A stretch of DNA of 64,000 bases from Serripes groenlandicus (Eukaryota; Mollusca; Bivalvia; Cardiida; Cardiidae), in the NCBI GenBank assembly GCA_031761405.1, contig JASEVX010000010.1, forward strand, positions 30,495,059 to 30,559,058. The letters are read 5' to 3'. A program made the translations under genes and the position numbers. Positions within the stretch are counted from its first letter, which is position 1; every line of letters begins with the position of its first letter. Under the pieces are notes generated by a model, which saw only the letters and a program-made list of their open reading frames with translations, had not been told where the DNA came from and made no database searches. This document shows positions 33,340-44,648 of the stretch, one piece after another.

Positions 33340-33500
33340 CTCTTTTCCACATATATACGTTTTCTGACAACTCTGCAGCTGACCACTTTTGAAAACATTA
33401 TGAAATAAAGCAGAAATTATTCTAACCAAGCAATTTCTACTTTTGTCAAAGTGTTTTCAATTTTGTCTAGGAATTAAACCTTCTGCTGCATATGTGTTGT
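33340..33500. repeat. Foldback MITE
   Basis: Left arm TTTTCCACATATATACGTTTTC, CTGACCACTTTTGAAAACAT, centre GCAGAAATTATTCTAACCAA-GCAATTTCTACTTTTGT, right arm GTGTTTTCAA and TGCTGCATATGTGTTGTACA. Diverged but both arms are present. Confidence 0.65.
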
Positions 33501-33593
33501 ACATGAGAGAGAGATAAGAGCTTATTTATAGTTGTCTTCAAACATTTTGTAACACAATTTAGTTTGAGACTTTAAATTAAGCAATTCTATTTA

Positions 33594-34400
33594 GCTCACC
33601 TGAGCACAAAGTGCTCCATGTGATCACATTTTGTCCATCTGTCGAGCATCAACACCAATTGCCTTGTGAACACTCTACAGGCAACATTTGGCATCCAATT
33701 GTTATGACTGTTTATCAGAACATTCATCTCTATCAAATATTTCCCAAGTTCAAAACTGGATCATGTGAGGTCTAACTAAGTAATAAGGTGAAATTGAAGG
33801 GAAATCTTGTGAACACTCTGGAGGCTGCATTTTTAATTTGAGCATATATTGAAACTTTATTAGAATAATTGTCTTGATGATATCTAGTCTTATGTTTGAA
33901 TATACCAGTCATGTCATGTCCGGTCAAGAACTAGGTTTATATGCCAAATTAATCTTTGGAAAACTTTGTGAATATTGTGGAAGCCGCATTTTTAATATCA
34001 GCATGTTGAAACTGTTTAATCTAAGTTTTAGTGAAGGGCATGTTCTGTCAAAAACTAGGGCACTAGGCTAAATTTGAGAAAAATATTTTTAACACTCTAG
34101 AGACTGCATTATTTGCATTGATCAGCAACTTGACACTTTGTAAGACTGTCTTGTCAACAGCTAGACCATTTTCGAAAAATAGGTCATGTCAGTTAAAAAT
34201 CTAGGTCACTAGGCCAAATTAATTAATAGGTCAAGACTGGAAGCCATATTTTTAACTTGATCATTTTGAAATTTTGTCATAAATATTGTCTTGAGGATAT
34301 ATAAGCCATATATTCAAATATGGGTCATGTTGGGTAAAAAACAAGCTCACCAGGTCTGATAAAAGGGAAATCTTGACTGCAATATAAGCTATTGTGATTG
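33594..34400 (-). mobile_element. Helitron-like element, reverse orientation
   Basis: On the minus strand it ends in a hairpin (GAGCACTTTGTGCTC) followed by AGGTGAGCTAAA. The interior contains TTTTGTCCATCTGTCGAGCA and four diverged ~190-bp units (AACACTCT-GAGGCTGCATTT, TTGAAACTT, TGTCTTGATGATATCTAG). The far end is not recognisable. Confidence 0.6.
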
Positions 34401-34657
34401 ACTATGTGCTTTGCATAACTCAGGGCAGCGATCCGATGAATGATAATTTGCAGATTTGGGTATTTTACGTATTTCTTTATTTATATAACGTGTGTAGTAC
34501 AAGTGTAGTATAACATGACCGAAAACTAGGAAAATGACGTCATACCTATATCACTCAGTGTGGGTGAAAATGATTATATCTCACTGATAGAACTCAGTAT
34601 CTCATCGTTTAGCATTAAATAAATAATTATATAACAATTATTTGTGTAAAATATTAC
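34401..34657. other. No gene seen
   Basis: Short AT-rich interval, nothing recognised. Confidence 0.4.
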
Positions 34658-34777
34658 TAAACAAGAATTGTCAGATGACAATGGAGCTCGCCTAGGGGTG
34701 CTGTTTATAAAGTGGTATTTAGATTTGTTCTCCATAAAAAAATGTATATGCAGGGTATTGAAAAGTCACAAGAGTAA

Positions 34778-34809
<32 letters not shown>

Positions 34810-36531
34810 AGGCACAGAATTCCATATTTTTTGCCTCAAAACAAAGTGTAACTAGGATGATCTTGACCTTGACCTTGACCCCAGGGTCAGGACGAGTGTA
34901 GTGGTGTGCGTAGATGGATGACCAATAGTGCGTAAATGTATAAACTAAATATGAAACCAATCAATGTCATAATAGTGACTGCAGAGTGACATGTTAAACG
35001 TTAAACGCAAACCTTAAACCTTGTAACTGAACCAAGTAGAAATGACCTTGACCTTGACCCAGGGTCAGGACGGGTGTAGTGGTGTGCGTAGATGGATGAC
35101 CAATAGTTTGTAAATGTATAAACTAAATATGAAAGCAATCAATGTCATAATAGTGACTGCAGAGTGACATGTTAAACGTTAAACGCAAACCTTAAACCTT
35201 GTAACTGAACCAAGTAGAAATGACCTTGAACTTGACCCAGGGTCAGGACGGGTGTAGTGGTATGCGTAGATGGATGACCAATAGTTCCTAAATGTATAAA
35301 CTGAATATGAAAGCAATCAATGTCATAATAGTGAATGCAGAGTGATATGTTAAACGTTAAACGCAAACCTTAAACCTTGTAACAGAACCAAGTAGAAATG
35401 ACCTTGACCTTGACACAGGGTCAGGAAGTGTGTAGTGGTGTGCGTAGATTGATTACCAATAGTTCATAAACGTATAAATTAAATATGAAAGCAATCAATG
35501 TCATAATAGTGAATGCAGAGTGATATGTTAAACAGAAACCTTAAACCATATAACAGAACCAAGTAGAAATGACCTTGACCTTGACCCAGGGTCAGAACGG
35601 GTGTAGTGGTGTGCGTAGATGGATGACCAATAGTTCCTAAATGTATAAACTAAATATGAAAGCAATCAATGTCATAATAGTGAATGCAGAGTGATATGTT
35701 AAACGTTAAACGCAAACCTTAAACCTTGTAACTGAACCAAGTAGAAATGACCTTGACCTTGACCCAGGGTCAGAACGGGTGTAGTGGTGTGCGTAGATGG
35801 ATGACCAATAGTTCCTAAATGTATCAACTAAATATGAAAGCAATCAATGTCATAATAGTGAATGCAGAGTGATATGTTAAACGTTAAACGCAAACCTTAA
35901 ACCTTGTAACTGAACCAAGTAGAAATGACCTTGACCTTGACCCAGGGTCAGAACGGGTGTAGTGGTGTGCGTAGATGGATGACCAATAGTTCCTAAATGT
36001 ATAAACTAAATATGAAAGCAATCAATGTCATAATAGTGAATGCAGAGTGATATGTTAAACGTTAAACGCAAACCTTAAACCTTGTAACTGAACCAAGTAG
36101 AAATGACCTTGACCTTGACCCAGGGTCAGAACGGGTGTAGTGGTGTGCGTAGATGGATGACCAATAGTTCCTAAATGTATAAACTAAATATGAAAGCAAT
36201 CAATGTCATAATAGTGAATGCAGAGTGATATGTTAAACGTTAAACGCAAACCTTAAACCTTGTAACTGAACCAAGTAGAACCAAGTAGAAATTACCTTGA
36301 CTTTGACCCAGGGTCAGGACGGGTGTAGTGGTGTGCGTAGATAGATGACAAATGGTTCCTAAAGATATAAACCCTTAAAACCCAAATGAAAACCTTAAAC
36401 ACAAACCTTAAACCTAGGTGTCTACGCCACCGCCGACGGTGCCGACGGTGCCGACGGTGCCGACGGTGCCGACGGTGCCGACGCCGGGGGTAACACATAA
36501 GCTCTCCTGTACTTCGTACTGGCGAGCTAAA
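34658..36531 (+). mobile_element. Helitron-like element with nine ~178-bp repeats
   Basis: Begins ACAAGAATTGTCAGATGACA, AATGGAGCTCGCC; ends hairpin CTGTACTTCGTACTGGCGAG then CTAAAAA. The AGCTCGCC and GGCGAGCT termini are inverted copies. The interior has a TA microsatellite (34782-34810), then direct units marked by AATGACCTTG at 35040, 35219, 35397, 35567, 35747, 35926 and 36104, plus diverged ends. No coding capacity. Confidence 0.75.
36432..36486. repeat. 9-bp GC-rich minisatellite
   Basis: GACGGTGCC repeated about five to six times, just inside the right end of the element. It gives HRRHRRHRR in the minus frame, which is a shadow. Confidence 0.9.
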
Positions 36532-36539
36532 AATAAACA

Positions 36540-37258
36540 TTCGATTTCATCCGAGTGAGTTATAATAATTAAACAGAAGTTTTAACATTGAGAGTTTGGA
36601 CTATCTGACCATTTAGTGGAGACATCCATCCGACCACATCAAGGATCTGAAGGATGATAACCAATCACGATGAGTGAAGCAAAGACTCGCCAACACCATG
36701 AACTTTCACGACCCGGGATATGATCAGAGTTGGAACTTTTTATATTGTCCTCTCTAGTCATGTCTCAATTTGTGCTGGTTTTAAAACTTCAATGTACAAC
36801 GTTGAAACTATATAAGAGAGATTCATCCTTCGGATTGAGCATGGATTATACAAAAGGCCCTGGTCATAAAGATTAAAGGGCTCTTTGATAAAATGCAACT
36901 GAAGACATGGGAGAAATGTTCTGATTTGTAAGAATAATTGAAGGTAAGGTTTTTGATATGTTTCTTCTGTTGAATAGTATTATGTAATAATATCTTGTTT
37001 GGTTCTGTTTTGTGCTCGTTTTGAGGCTGTGCCTTTTCCATATTAAATTATAAATGTCAGCGTGTCAATTTAAAATGATTAGTGGATAATTTTATTTAAA
37101 GCAAGTACATCTACATAATATTGACTAATTAACACATTATTTATCATTCAGTTGACATATAACCGGTCTTAATACTCTTTTAAAAAAACATGTGTGTGGT
37201 TTAACTTATCAGTTGAATGTAGAGCTTGAATCAACTGATTTTTTTTTATCGGACTTAG
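36540..37258. other. No gene seen; upstream of the FEN-like exon
   Basis: Any 5' exons of the 37.3-kb gene should lie here or further upstream. None can be recognised by homology. Confidence 0.4.
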
Positions 37259-38603
37259 CGAAAAAAAAATGAAAGTAACATCAAAGACAATTACAGCTCC
37301 CTCCCTGAAAACACAGTTAATACTGCATATCTTATTGATGCTATGGCATTAATTCAAGCTCTAAACGACTCAATGTTCAAGACATGTAATGACCTCGGGG
37401 AAATTATTGTAAAAAAGTTAGTCAAGCTTCTCAATAGTAAAATAGGAATAGAGTCGGTTGCGCTGGTTTTTGATAAATACCTTCCGAATTCAGTCAAAGA
37501 TTTTGAACGAGATAGACGGACTGCTGGAGAGTCCGCACCTTCAAACATTGTTTCAGGTACTCGTGCTGTTCCAAACTACAGACGACTTTTAAGCAATACA
37601 TCCAACAAGTCAGCCCTTATTGTGTTCGTTTCGTCTTACATTGAAAACAATATTCAAAACAAATTAGAGTCTTCAAAAGCTGTATATTTTGTGGGTGGTG
37701 CCGTTAATACGGACATCGTCAAAGTAGTTAGATGCCCGGATATACAAGAATTGCCAATGTTATCATCTAACCAAGAAGAAGCTGATACCCGTTTGATTTT
37801 ACATGCGACAGATCTAGCCAAAACACACCAACGCATTATCATACGATGCGATGACACAGATGTATTGGTGTTGTTGTTGTACTATCGAGCATCGGTGTAT
37901 CTGACGGGAGAGATATACATGCATGCTGGTCATGTTGTTAATACCGCAAATAGAGAAATATACATACCTGTTCATTTGATGGTTAAAGTCATTGGAAAAA
38001 CAGTGTGTAGGTGCCTTCCGGCGTTCCATGCATTTACTGGTTGCGATACAACAAGTTCTCTATTTCGTATTGGCAAAAAGTCGGCATTTAAAATTCTGGA
38101 ATGCAATATTGAAGATCTCAGAGAATTGTCAATATTTGCCGTGGAAGAAAGTGCCTATAAATTAGCGATGTATTTATATGGTAATAATAAACTTGTTAAA
38201 GAGTGTAAAACGTTGGATGAAATTAGATACCTGATTGCGACAACATCGGACAAATCAGCATCCCTTCTTCCACCAACAGACGATGCATTTTATCAACATG
38301 CGTTAAGAGGTTTTTATCAGGCTTATATATATAGTGTCATAGACCTACCTGATCCACGATTAAACGGTTGGACGCAAACAGAAAATGGAACATATCGGCC
38401 CGTCTATTTCGAAAAAGACCCAGCTCCAAAAGAAGTAAAGAGACTTGACTCATCTGTTTTGCACGGATAAAACGTGCGTATCAAGTCGGCAATGCCAGTG
38501 CCTTTCAGCAGGTTTACCCTGTCTTGAAAATTGTAAATGCTCTGCTGAATGCAATAACAAACTCATCGAAACAGATGTTAATGAAGATGACCTTAACGAT
38601 TAA
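37259..38603 (+). pseudogene. FEN1/XPG-like PIN nuclease-like protein with TSO1-type CXC tail, frameshifted
   Basis: Open from an acceptor-like TTTTTATCGGACTTAG (37258) through 404 codons to TAA at 38470; the first ATG is 37343. Counting from that Met: VFDKYLPNSVKDFERDRR (42-59), SNQEEADTR (142-150), CDDTDVLVLLL (169-179) and FTGCDTTS (231-238). The order FDxY, EEAD, DTD, GCD parallels the acidic motifs of FEN1/XPG-type PIN nucleases (EAEA, DSD, GCDY). Just past the stop, the +1 frame encodes FCTDKTCVSSRQCQCLSAGL, PCLENCKCSAECNN, a Cys-rich CXC/Tesmin-TSO1-like DNA-binding motif, ending at 38603. In the wider family, as I recall it, these two parts belong to one protein, so a frameshift near 38440-38465 separates them. 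The N-terminal part is missing. Such proteins are greatly expanded in cnidarians and molluscs and are probably transposon-related. Nuclease activity is inferred, not shown. Confidence 0.65.
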
Positions 38604-38869
38604 ATAGGTTAAAAAGCAGAACAAAGTTCACTAACAAATCATATTTCAAATCTGAAAGCAATACTAACTCTTATTTTAGATATTTGTTCCGCTGAAGCCA
38701 AATGGGGCCGACAAAAAAGTGGAGTGACATATCTATGGGCGTAAAAATACGAAACCTATATATGCCCTTAAATACTTTTAGGCCAACACATCTCACCAAA
38801 TGCTTGTTCTTATCATTCAGTCATTTTCAATAAAAAGGAAATTACTATGGTTTCTGTTAATTATAATTA

Positions 38870-39723
38870 CAGTCGACGCTCGTTGTGTCCAATTCGAAGG
38901 CCCCTTCAAATTTTCTTCGACACAAGCATACTTTGACTTATAAATAATCGTCACATTTTCGGAAAAACAGAACCTTACCCCACCCACTATTTAAACATAG
39001 TAATCACGGTACGTCAATATAATCATGTCATCAGTTTATGTCCACCAGCAAAGAAAGTCGTGAAGCGTGTAATGTCCTTACACATATGCATTGGTATTTA
39101 CATACACACAGTTGGGTGTATTCATTTTTAGATATGATTTGAGAGTTTATCATGTAATGTAAGTGAAATATTCAATTTATTAATAAAACATACGTAATGC
39201 ATAATAGTAAAACAAAAACAAGTTACATACATGTACACATATTTAACATACAAATAGCACAACATAGTTAAACGATTTGTCAGCACTGCTCATTGATGAT
39301 AATTTAATTTAAATAATGAATGATTTTTTTTTCACGATGATTATTGTTTTTAAATGATCGAAAATTATGCAAATCAAAATTTAAGTAAAAGTTAATTGTA
39401 ATTTACAGGCTTGTGTTTGGCTAATTAAACAAAGCGTGGTTATAAATTTACCTGTCAAGTCAACAAAAATTATCGCACCTCTCCGGGATCACAGGATTTA
39501 ACTGACAATGACCGACTTTGACTATTATCGTACACATGCGCAGGTAAATTTCGAGTAGGGACCAAATAAAACTTTGACACAGGCGATGTTGTAAATTCTC
39601 GAATTTTGACATGTCCGTTGTAACATCATATAGACAAAGAAGGAAAAAATTCGGGACCAGAAAATAACTTTGATACTACCGGAAATTTGATTTATCCTTG
39701 TTAGATACAACGAGCTTCGACTG
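38870..39723. mobile_element. TIR element, Tigger/pogo-like ends
   Basis: Left end CAGTCGACGCTCGTTGTGTC; the reverse complement of the right end is CAGTCGAAGCTCGTTGTATC. TA precedes the left end; the right flank is TT, so one side of the TA duplication would have mutated. About 850 bp, AT-rich, no transposase. Confidence 0.7.
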
Positions 39724-39729
39724 TTCTTC

Positions 39730-40430
39730 CCTTTTTGATTAGGGTCCACTATTACACGTTTGGACTGAAATATTAAAGAACTGAATTATATTTAAAAATT
39801 AAAAGTTTCGAAAATTGCCCAAATATCGAACAATAATTAGTCACAAAGTTACGGTAAAAAAGCATACATGAGAATTGTGTTTATTTGTGTTTATCGAAAT
39901 GTTGAATTAATGAACGGACAGACGGATAAATGGATGGGTGAAAAAGAGGAAAGGCACAATTAACCCCTAAATGTATGTCTTGCTTTAGACGGGTATGTTG
40001 AAATGATTTTGTAAAGGTATAATTTGATATATGTGTCAATTTAACTCATTTACCGATTTTAAATCGTATTTGTATAACTAAATTTGCGCATGCGCAGAAG
40101 ATATCAACGTAAAAATACAAAATTAACACATTTTTGAACATCATGGCTACGTCAATATTTAAAAAAAACATTCATTAATACATTTTTTTCCTATTTATTA
40201 TTTAAACGCAATTGACGACTTCAAAAATATTGAAATTTTTATCTAAAAAAATAAAAAATGGGGGCCTCTTGGAAACGCTAAAAATTTCGGTATTTCTAAG
40301 ACCGCGATTTTTATGCGAGAACTGACCTAATATGTAGCAGGTATTAACCTACTCAAAAACACCAAATTCGGCTTGTTATACTTCCGGTAGGGGTTCCTCC
40401 TTAATTATGGCCCGTACAGAAAATTCCTAC
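39730..40430. other. No gene seen
   Basis: Nothing recognised apart from A/T runs. Confidence 0.45.
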
Positions 40431-40434
40431 AGGC

Positions 40435-40840
40435 CTATTCTCTATATTGCCAAGATATAAAATCCATGAAATAATTTGACCTAGTGACCTACTTTTCGAT
40501 CAATCATAACCCATGTTTGAACTTGACTAACATATCATCAAGACAAACATTCTGATAAAGTTTCAACATGCTCAAGTTGAAAATGTGGCCTCCAGAGTGT
40601 TAACAAGATTTCCCTTCAATTTGACCTCGTGACCTAGTTTTTGACCTAATATGGCCCAGTTTCGAACTTGTCCAAGATTTGATGGAGATGAATGTTCTGA
40701 TAAACTTTCATGAAGATTGGATGCAAAATGTAGCCTGTCTAAGAGTGTTAACAATCTCAAGTGTTGACGACGCACGGACGCCGGACAAAATGTGATCACA
40801 ATAGCTCACCTAGCACTTCGTGCATAGGTGAGCTAAAAAG
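40435..40840 (+). mobile_element. Helitron-like element with intact hairpin + CTAA end
   Basis: Interior words ACCTAGTTTTTGACCTAATA, TTTCATGAAGATTGGATGCA, AGTGTTAACA. The end is ACGGACGCCGGACAAAATG, then TAGCTCACCTAGCACTTCGT, GCATAGGTGAGCTAAAA: a stem-loop (CTCACCTA...TAGGTGAG) followed by CTAA. The 5' end is undefined. Confidence 0.65.
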
Positions 40841-40844
40841 CAAG

Positions 40845-43225
40845 ACGTTTAAACCATTTTCGTTTTTCCCCCAGTCATTCGATATTCATTAATGTCAAGA
40901 GAAAAACATGCCCAGAGGAATAGATCTATATGTGGGAAAGGGTTAACAGAGACCGATTGCCAAATACAATATATTTTATCTTACAACAGCATTTCCAGAG
41001 AAAACAAACCCTAATGCACTTTTATTAAAGTATTAATAAATGTTCATTATCTGTAAAGCAGAAATAGTTACTTGGTGCAATTTTTCTATTTACAAAATAA
41101 CTTTTAACAACAGGATTAAGCATTTGTATGAAGGAAATGACAAATTAAAAACCAAGCAAAAGTTATGGTTATGTTTACATGGAAATATTTATATAAATGC
41201 ACCTATAATACATTTTCATCATCAATCACATTAAATTGAGAATACATGAACAGTGTATAGCAAATATCAGGTAAAAGGTAACATGTATAAGTGTCCAATC
41301 TCATTAACAATATACCTTACGCACATACAACAAAATGTGTCAATATCAGTAATTATTGATCTATGATATAATGTCTCGCATCTGATATAATAACAACATT
41401 TCGATACATATACAAGTAAACACTGATATAAAAATGCCTTCAGTTCTGTGTTCTTTTGTAATAGTTTGATTCTTCTCACCGAGTCACCATTTCTCTTTTT
41501 TCTTGTCTGTACATGTATTTTGTTTCATCAACAACCTGAAAGTATAGAATACATATCTACATATTTGCTCAATATAGATCTACAGAATATGTGGTAATTT
41601 TCCATTCATCATCAGGCCATAACATCAACAGCATTTCAAATGTCCAAAGTATCATTAAGTTATAACTGTCTAAACAATGAAAACAAAACACTTTTTGGTT
41701 TAATTAATAATTATTAATGTCAGTTTAATTCACCATTCAAATGAAGAAAATGCATTTATTGCATCATACAGTACAGACATACAAAACAGTAAAGTGAGTT
41801 TGTTATTAGAATAGAAAACCAAGACAGAAATATAAATGACATCATCTCACATCTATTTAGGATATTTTCTCCTTTATTCTGTATTTAGATTAATTTCATC
41901 CAAAAATAATGAAAATCAATATTTATACATTTGTATGGTTATCATTTATCAGTACAGTCATACACTAGTTTATATTTTTAAACTATATTACATTTATGAT
42001 TTGCTTGGAACGAAGATATTACGTTTTTATTAATGACTGTCTGTGTGACTGTAAATCTTTTTCTTATCACATGATTGAAAACCCTTTACTGTTGAACTAC
42101 TGGAAGTTGTAAAACAGCAATCATTGCAGTTCCATCAGACACAACTTATTATTTATTCAGGAACACAGATATATATTATGACTTATAATAAATTAATAAC
42201 ACTGATTGTCGATGATTCATTGTTGGTCATTCAATAATCAATAGCTTGGATTTTCTTTTTATTATGGCGAGATTTTTGTTTCCTGGGATTGAGCATGAGC
42301 ATGAGCCATGGCTCAATTTGAATGTCAGCACAGTGGATGACTTTCTCAACAAATATACGTTTTTAAAAAAAATGCAATTAATTACCCTTTTTTTATATAT
42401 ATTTTGTTGTAACATTCAAACATAGTTAGTATCAAATCATGTTTTTTGTCATAAAGCAGCAAACAATTCAATGACATTGTCAACTTACACATGATGTAAT
42501 ACTGTATTCCCCATTCCAATTCACAAGTCTGAATAAGATGAATCACCGATGATCTAGATTTTTATATTTTCTTCTCATTCTGTGAATCATCCAGTAAATT
42601 CTTGGCCTTAGTTCCTTTGAGTTAACATAAGGATATAGTGTTGTTAGGCAGCTGTAAAGATAAATTGAAGTTCAAATATCATACAGTATTTTTCACATTT
42701 CGATGTCTTTTCCATCATTCTTGTATTTGAAAGAGTATCCTCTCAGATTTATATTCTGTATTACAGTAACAAACTATAAATATAATATCAGTCCGCATTT
42801 TAAATGAATAATGAAGATCAATCAAACCGTGCTGACACACACGTTTATTTTGACACTTGTCAAGTGACGGATATGTGGGTGGGATAACGTCCCACCGAGT
42901 CCATCATTTTGGACTGATAAATCCACCTTGGAAAGTAGTTTTATGATATATTCTCACGAGGTCTGTCACATTATGAGGTTTAATAAGCAATGTCTTTGGT
43001 GACACAGGGTTAATAAAAAGAAATGTACTCACACAGATTTCAGACGCTGGCCAGCGCATCTTTGTTGTTGTTAACAGCGCAAAAAGACACCGATACGGCA
43101 CATTGTTTTACGCAATCTGTATTTTAATTAATTTTTTAAAGCGATATTCAATATTATTTATGACCAAAAATGCATACCCAAGCCTGCAAAACGTTTTTAT
43201 TATTTCTAGCGACGAAATGGCGGCC
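40845..43225. other. No gene or repeat recognised
   Basis: One of the longest apparently single-copy stretches, AT-rich. It has a foldback-MITE-like scrap at 40930-40950 (TATGTGGGAAAGGGTTAA) and no protein domain. Confidence 0.5.
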
Positions 43226-43229
43226 ATTT

Positions 43230-43462
43230 AATTTAGAGAATATGCCATTTAAGATTATCCTCAACTTTAAGGAAGGTACAGTGCTCCTTAACTTTTAAGG
43301 GGAAAATGGACCGATTTAAGGAATATTTTCACCTAAGGAGTTTTGTGAATAGCTTCTTAGGAAATTCCTTAGAGATAAGGAAAAAAAAGGTGAAACTTGA
43401 GGGAAATCTCCGTATTTAAGGAATATTTTTTTCCTTAGGAACTTTGTGAATACGGCTCCTGG
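43230..43462. repeat. TTAAGG-rich terminal repeat region (MITE-like)
   Basis: Blocks of ATTTAAGGAATATTTT, CCTAAGGA, then TTTGTGAATA occur twice, near 43314-43352 and 43412-43455, the second ending AACTTTGTGAATACGGCTCCTGG. An end reading CCAGGAGCCGTATTCACAAA inward resembles DNA-transposon termini. The partner end is not identified. Confidence 0.45.
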
Positions 43463-43494
43463 TGTATTTGTCGGTGAAGCTTTTTGTACATTGA

Positions 43495-44072
43495 TCACTG
43501 CGCAGACTTCTTATTTTTTCTGTTTTTCTCTCTATTAACTTGTTTTTTTATTTTGTTGTACTTCTTCTCTAATGCCCATATAATATAACCAGATATATAG
43601 TACAAAACTGTATCGTCATTTTCACTTAATGATTCAGACTTTCGGTCCGATTTCTTCTCACCATTTTCCACGAGGCCTTTGAAAATTTCTCCCATTAAAT
43701 CAAGTAAAAAATCTACTGTACTTTTTGCTGACAAGTATGTCTTATCACACCAACAAAAATCATTAGCACATCCTCATTTATTCTGAGATTATGAAATCTT
43801 TGGAAAATCACTTCTCTGTCACTAGACCTGGCAGCAGAATTGTTCTTAAAGGTGTCTTGAGTTACTGTCTGAATGGTATCTTTCAACTGTGTATCCTTTA
43901 GACACAACTTTGCTAATTTAGCCTCGCTCGATTCTCCAAATATTATGTTGTATATGGGATTTGTCATGCTGTTAACCATACTTCTGTCAAATGCCCCTTC
44001 AAACACGGGCTTCATATGGTCAGTTAACGTAGTGGTATCTGTGTCAGACCCACTTTTCCGATGTTGATGTGC
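43495..44072 (-). pseudogene. Transposon-protein-like fragment with YISGYII motif
   Basis: Minus strand: after an acceptor (TTATTATTTTCAG) the exon reads HQHRKSGSDTDTTTLTDHMK ... INEDVLMIFVGV, then shifts frame near 43740 to SAKSTVDFLLDLMGEIFKGL ... DDTVLYYISGYIIWALEKKY and a Lys-rich tail ending at TGA. LYYISGYII followed by a basic helix resembles C-terminal regions of several eukaryotic transposases (known pattern YxxGYxxxK), but the family is not identified. It lies head-to-head with the P-element relic, 580 bp away. The frameshift and the absence of other exons suggest a relic. Confidence 0.4.
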
Positions 44073-44177
44073 TGAAAATAATAAAAGCAAATGTCATTTC
44101 CTTGATGGCAACTCATTTTGATCTCTTTTTAGATAAGTAGTATAACAGAGTGAATGCTTTCCAGAATGTTTGTCTTA

Positions 44178-44402
44178 ACCTTTTCCCACATAAACAAATA
44201 TTCAACAGAAGACTTTGAGAAAATCTTGGCAAAAACCTGAAAATCTATATGAATTAAAGTATAATTACTGCTAAGATTTGAAAACATTGTGGCAAAAGGA
44301 GAAATTGTCTATTTTGAGCCATTTCTCCTTTAGTCACAATATTTTCAAGAGACGTCTGCTGTAGGTACGCCAGAATGTGTCTGCATGTAGGAAAGGATTA
44401 AT
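44178..44402. repeat. Foldback MITE
   Basis: CTTTTCCCACATAAACAAAT, AGAAGACTTTGAGAAAATCT, an expanded left arm, then ACATTGTGGCAAAAGGAGAA, centre ATTGTCTATTTTGAGCCATTTC, and right arm CACAATATTTTCAAGAG with ACGTCTGCTGTAGG. It sits between the minus-strand relic and the P-element relic. Confidence 0.7.
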
Positions 44403-44648
44403 TAATGAGTCAAGTCTGTTAGCATTTTCATGTAATTATGGATCTGCATTTTCTTCAAACCATTTCCCTGATATACATATAGAAGCTCAGAACAAGCAAT
44501 TTCTCCATTTGTTGAGATTTTTCATGTTTCTGAAGTCATCATTCTGCAAGTGAATTGAGTTACATTATCCAAATGGGAATGGGTTGGGTGTTCTTTATGA
44601 CTCATCACAGACAAATGATTGTATTTTGTTTATATTTATTTCTAGATC

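Noticed and set aside
34855..36300. Nuclear-receptor-like AGGTCA/TGACCT half-sites
   Set aside because: TGACCTTGACC words occur by repetition of array units in several families; no promoter context supports regulation.
36292..36540. His/Arg-repeat protein on the minus strand
   Set aside because: Produced by the 9-bp GACGGTGCC minisatellite inside a repeat element.
43873..44067. 64-codon plus-strand frame
   Set aside because: Antisense to the better supported minus-strand exon with its acceptor site.
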